This document shows, piece after piece, positions 62,910-64,000 of a DNA stretch of 64,000 bases (its first letter is position 1; the number at the start of each line of letters is the position of its first letter). Under the pieces are notes generated by a model. The model worked only from the letters and a program-made list of their open reading frames with translations, searched no databases and was not told the origin of the DNA. Source of the DNA: Candidatus Ligilactobacillus excrementigallinarum (GTDB lineage: Bacteria > Bacillota > Bacilli > Lactobacillales > Lactobacillaceae); the NCBI GenBank assembly GCA_019114385.1, contig DXFP01000036.1:1-64000 (forward strand), in the 5' to 3' direction. A program made the translations under genes and the position numbers.

Positions 62910-62935
62910 GTAAGAACGAAAAGAGGAGAATTCAA

Positions 62936-63907
62936 ATGAGTGTGTTTTGGACTTCTATTCAAAGTGTAATTTCAATTGTAATTATGATGGCAGTAGGCTA
63001 TTTTTGCCGTGCCAAAGGATGGTTTGGCGATCGTTTTTCTAAGGGATTATCTCAATTAATTATGAAGATTGCCTTACCATGTGCAATTTTTATGTCAATG
63101 CTGCAACGGTTCCATTTGGATCAGTTGAAGAATTTATCTAAAGGACTTATTTATACAATTCTTTCAATTTTTATCGGGTACATAATTAGTTGGATTGCCG
63201 TTCGAATTTTCAAGATTCCAAAGGGCCAACGCGGATTAATGATGACCGGAATTAACGGGGCGAACACCGTCTTTATTGGATTGCCATTAAATGTTGCTTT
63301 GTTTGGTAATGTTTCAATTCCTTACTTATTGGTATATTATATTGTTAATACTATCATCATCTGGACAGTTGGGGTTTGGGTAATCGCCGCAGATGATCCA
63401 ACCACAAAAGAAAGGAACGTCAAAATTGACTGGAAACATTTTCTGCCAGCTCCAATTTGGGGATTTATTATTGCTTTGCCATTCTTAATTTGGATGCCTA
63501 ATGCAGCTACACAATTGCCAACATTTATTACTAAAACATTATCAGATATCGGTGGCTTAGTAACACCACTATCATTAATGTATATTGGGATTATGTTGCG
63601 CGACTTTGGAATTTCAAATATTAAATTCACTAAGAGTTTAAATATTTCATTGGTCGGCCGGTTTATTGTTTCACCAATCGTAATGTTCTTAATTATTATG
63701 TGTGGAACTCACATGGGGATTTCAATTGCACCAATGTTCCACAAGACATTGATTATTCAAGCAGCTACTCCATCATTGGCTGTTTTGCCAATTTTAGCTG
63801 ATCAATATCACTGTGATGTTGAATTTGCGACTGATTTAGTGGCTGCAACCTCAGTATTGTTTGTAATTGTCGTCCCAGTTATTATGATGATTTTGAATTT
63901 TATTTAA
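62936..63907 (+). CDS. AEC family transporter (organic acid permease)
   Basis: VFWTSIQSVISIVIMMAVGYFCRAKGWFGDRFSKGLSQLIMKIALPCAIFMS; paralogue of 15871..16848. Confidence 0.9.
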   Translation: MSVFWTSIQSVISIVIMMAVGYFCRAKGWFGDRFSKGLSQLIMKIALPCAIFMSMLQRFHLDQLKNLSKGLIYTILSIFIGYIISWIAVRIFKIPKGQRGLMMTGINGANTVFIGLPLNVALFGNVSIPYLLVYYIVNTIIIWTVGVWVIAADDPTTKERNVKIDWKHFLPAPIWGFIIALPFLIWMPNAATQLPTFITKTLSDIGGLVTPLSLMYIGIMLRDFGISNIKFTKSLNISLVGRFIVSPIVMFLIIMCGTHMGISIAPMFHKTLIIQAATPSLAVLPILADQYHCDVEFATDLVAATSVLFVIVVPVIMMILNFI

Positions 63908-63921
63908 TATGAGGGATATTT

Positions 63922-64000
63922 ATGAAAGTTAATCAAATCAACCTGCAAATTCCGCGCTACTATCGAAAATGGCAGCAGTTTTTGCTTAAACAAGGCATTA
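63922..64000 (+). CDS. Partial CDS running off the right edge
   Basis: ATG at 63922: MKVNQINLQIPRYYRKWQQFLLKQGI...; RBS gaggg upstream. Confidence 0.55.
   Translation, partial: MKVNQINLQIPRYYRKWQQFLLKQGI

Overview
The window covers the chromosomal replication-origin region of a low-GC member of the Lactobacillaceae (family call is inference; heterofermentative metabolism is suggested by phosphoketolase). Core: rpmH-rnpA-yidC on the left (-), an oriC with DnaA boxes on both sides of dnaA, then dnaN-yaaA-recF-gyrB-gyrA and rpsF-ssb-rpsR on the right (+). mnmE-mnmG lie about 17 kb left of yidC. The intervening accessory DNA carries phosphoketolase, two acetate kinases, malolactic enzyme, permease and fumarase, CPBP proteins and surface proteins. 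The right arm carries a CopB-like ATPase with a cop box, an ADH/SDR/MFS/DUF915-hydrolase island with MerR-type promoters, a pst-phoU operon with an orphan response regulator, and a CoA-transferase/malic enzyme/AEC-permease group. Main hunt results: (1) a dispersed ~150-165 bp palindromic intergenic repeat with TIR-like ends and a terminator-like hairpin, in at least ten full or decayed copies, often contaminating gene predictions; (2) five promoters with MerR-type 19-bp spacers in ~8 kb, around a duplicated hydrolase+MerR module whose copies have degenerated in complementary ways; (3) two candidate C-rich-loop sRNAs and one ~180-nt rod-like structured RNA; (4) a near-perfect parS with no parAB in the window; (5) an orphan Pho-type response regulator with a degenerate receiver facing 11-bp phased TTTACA repeats; (6) several decayed genes. 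Everything was read by eye; no searches or folding were run.
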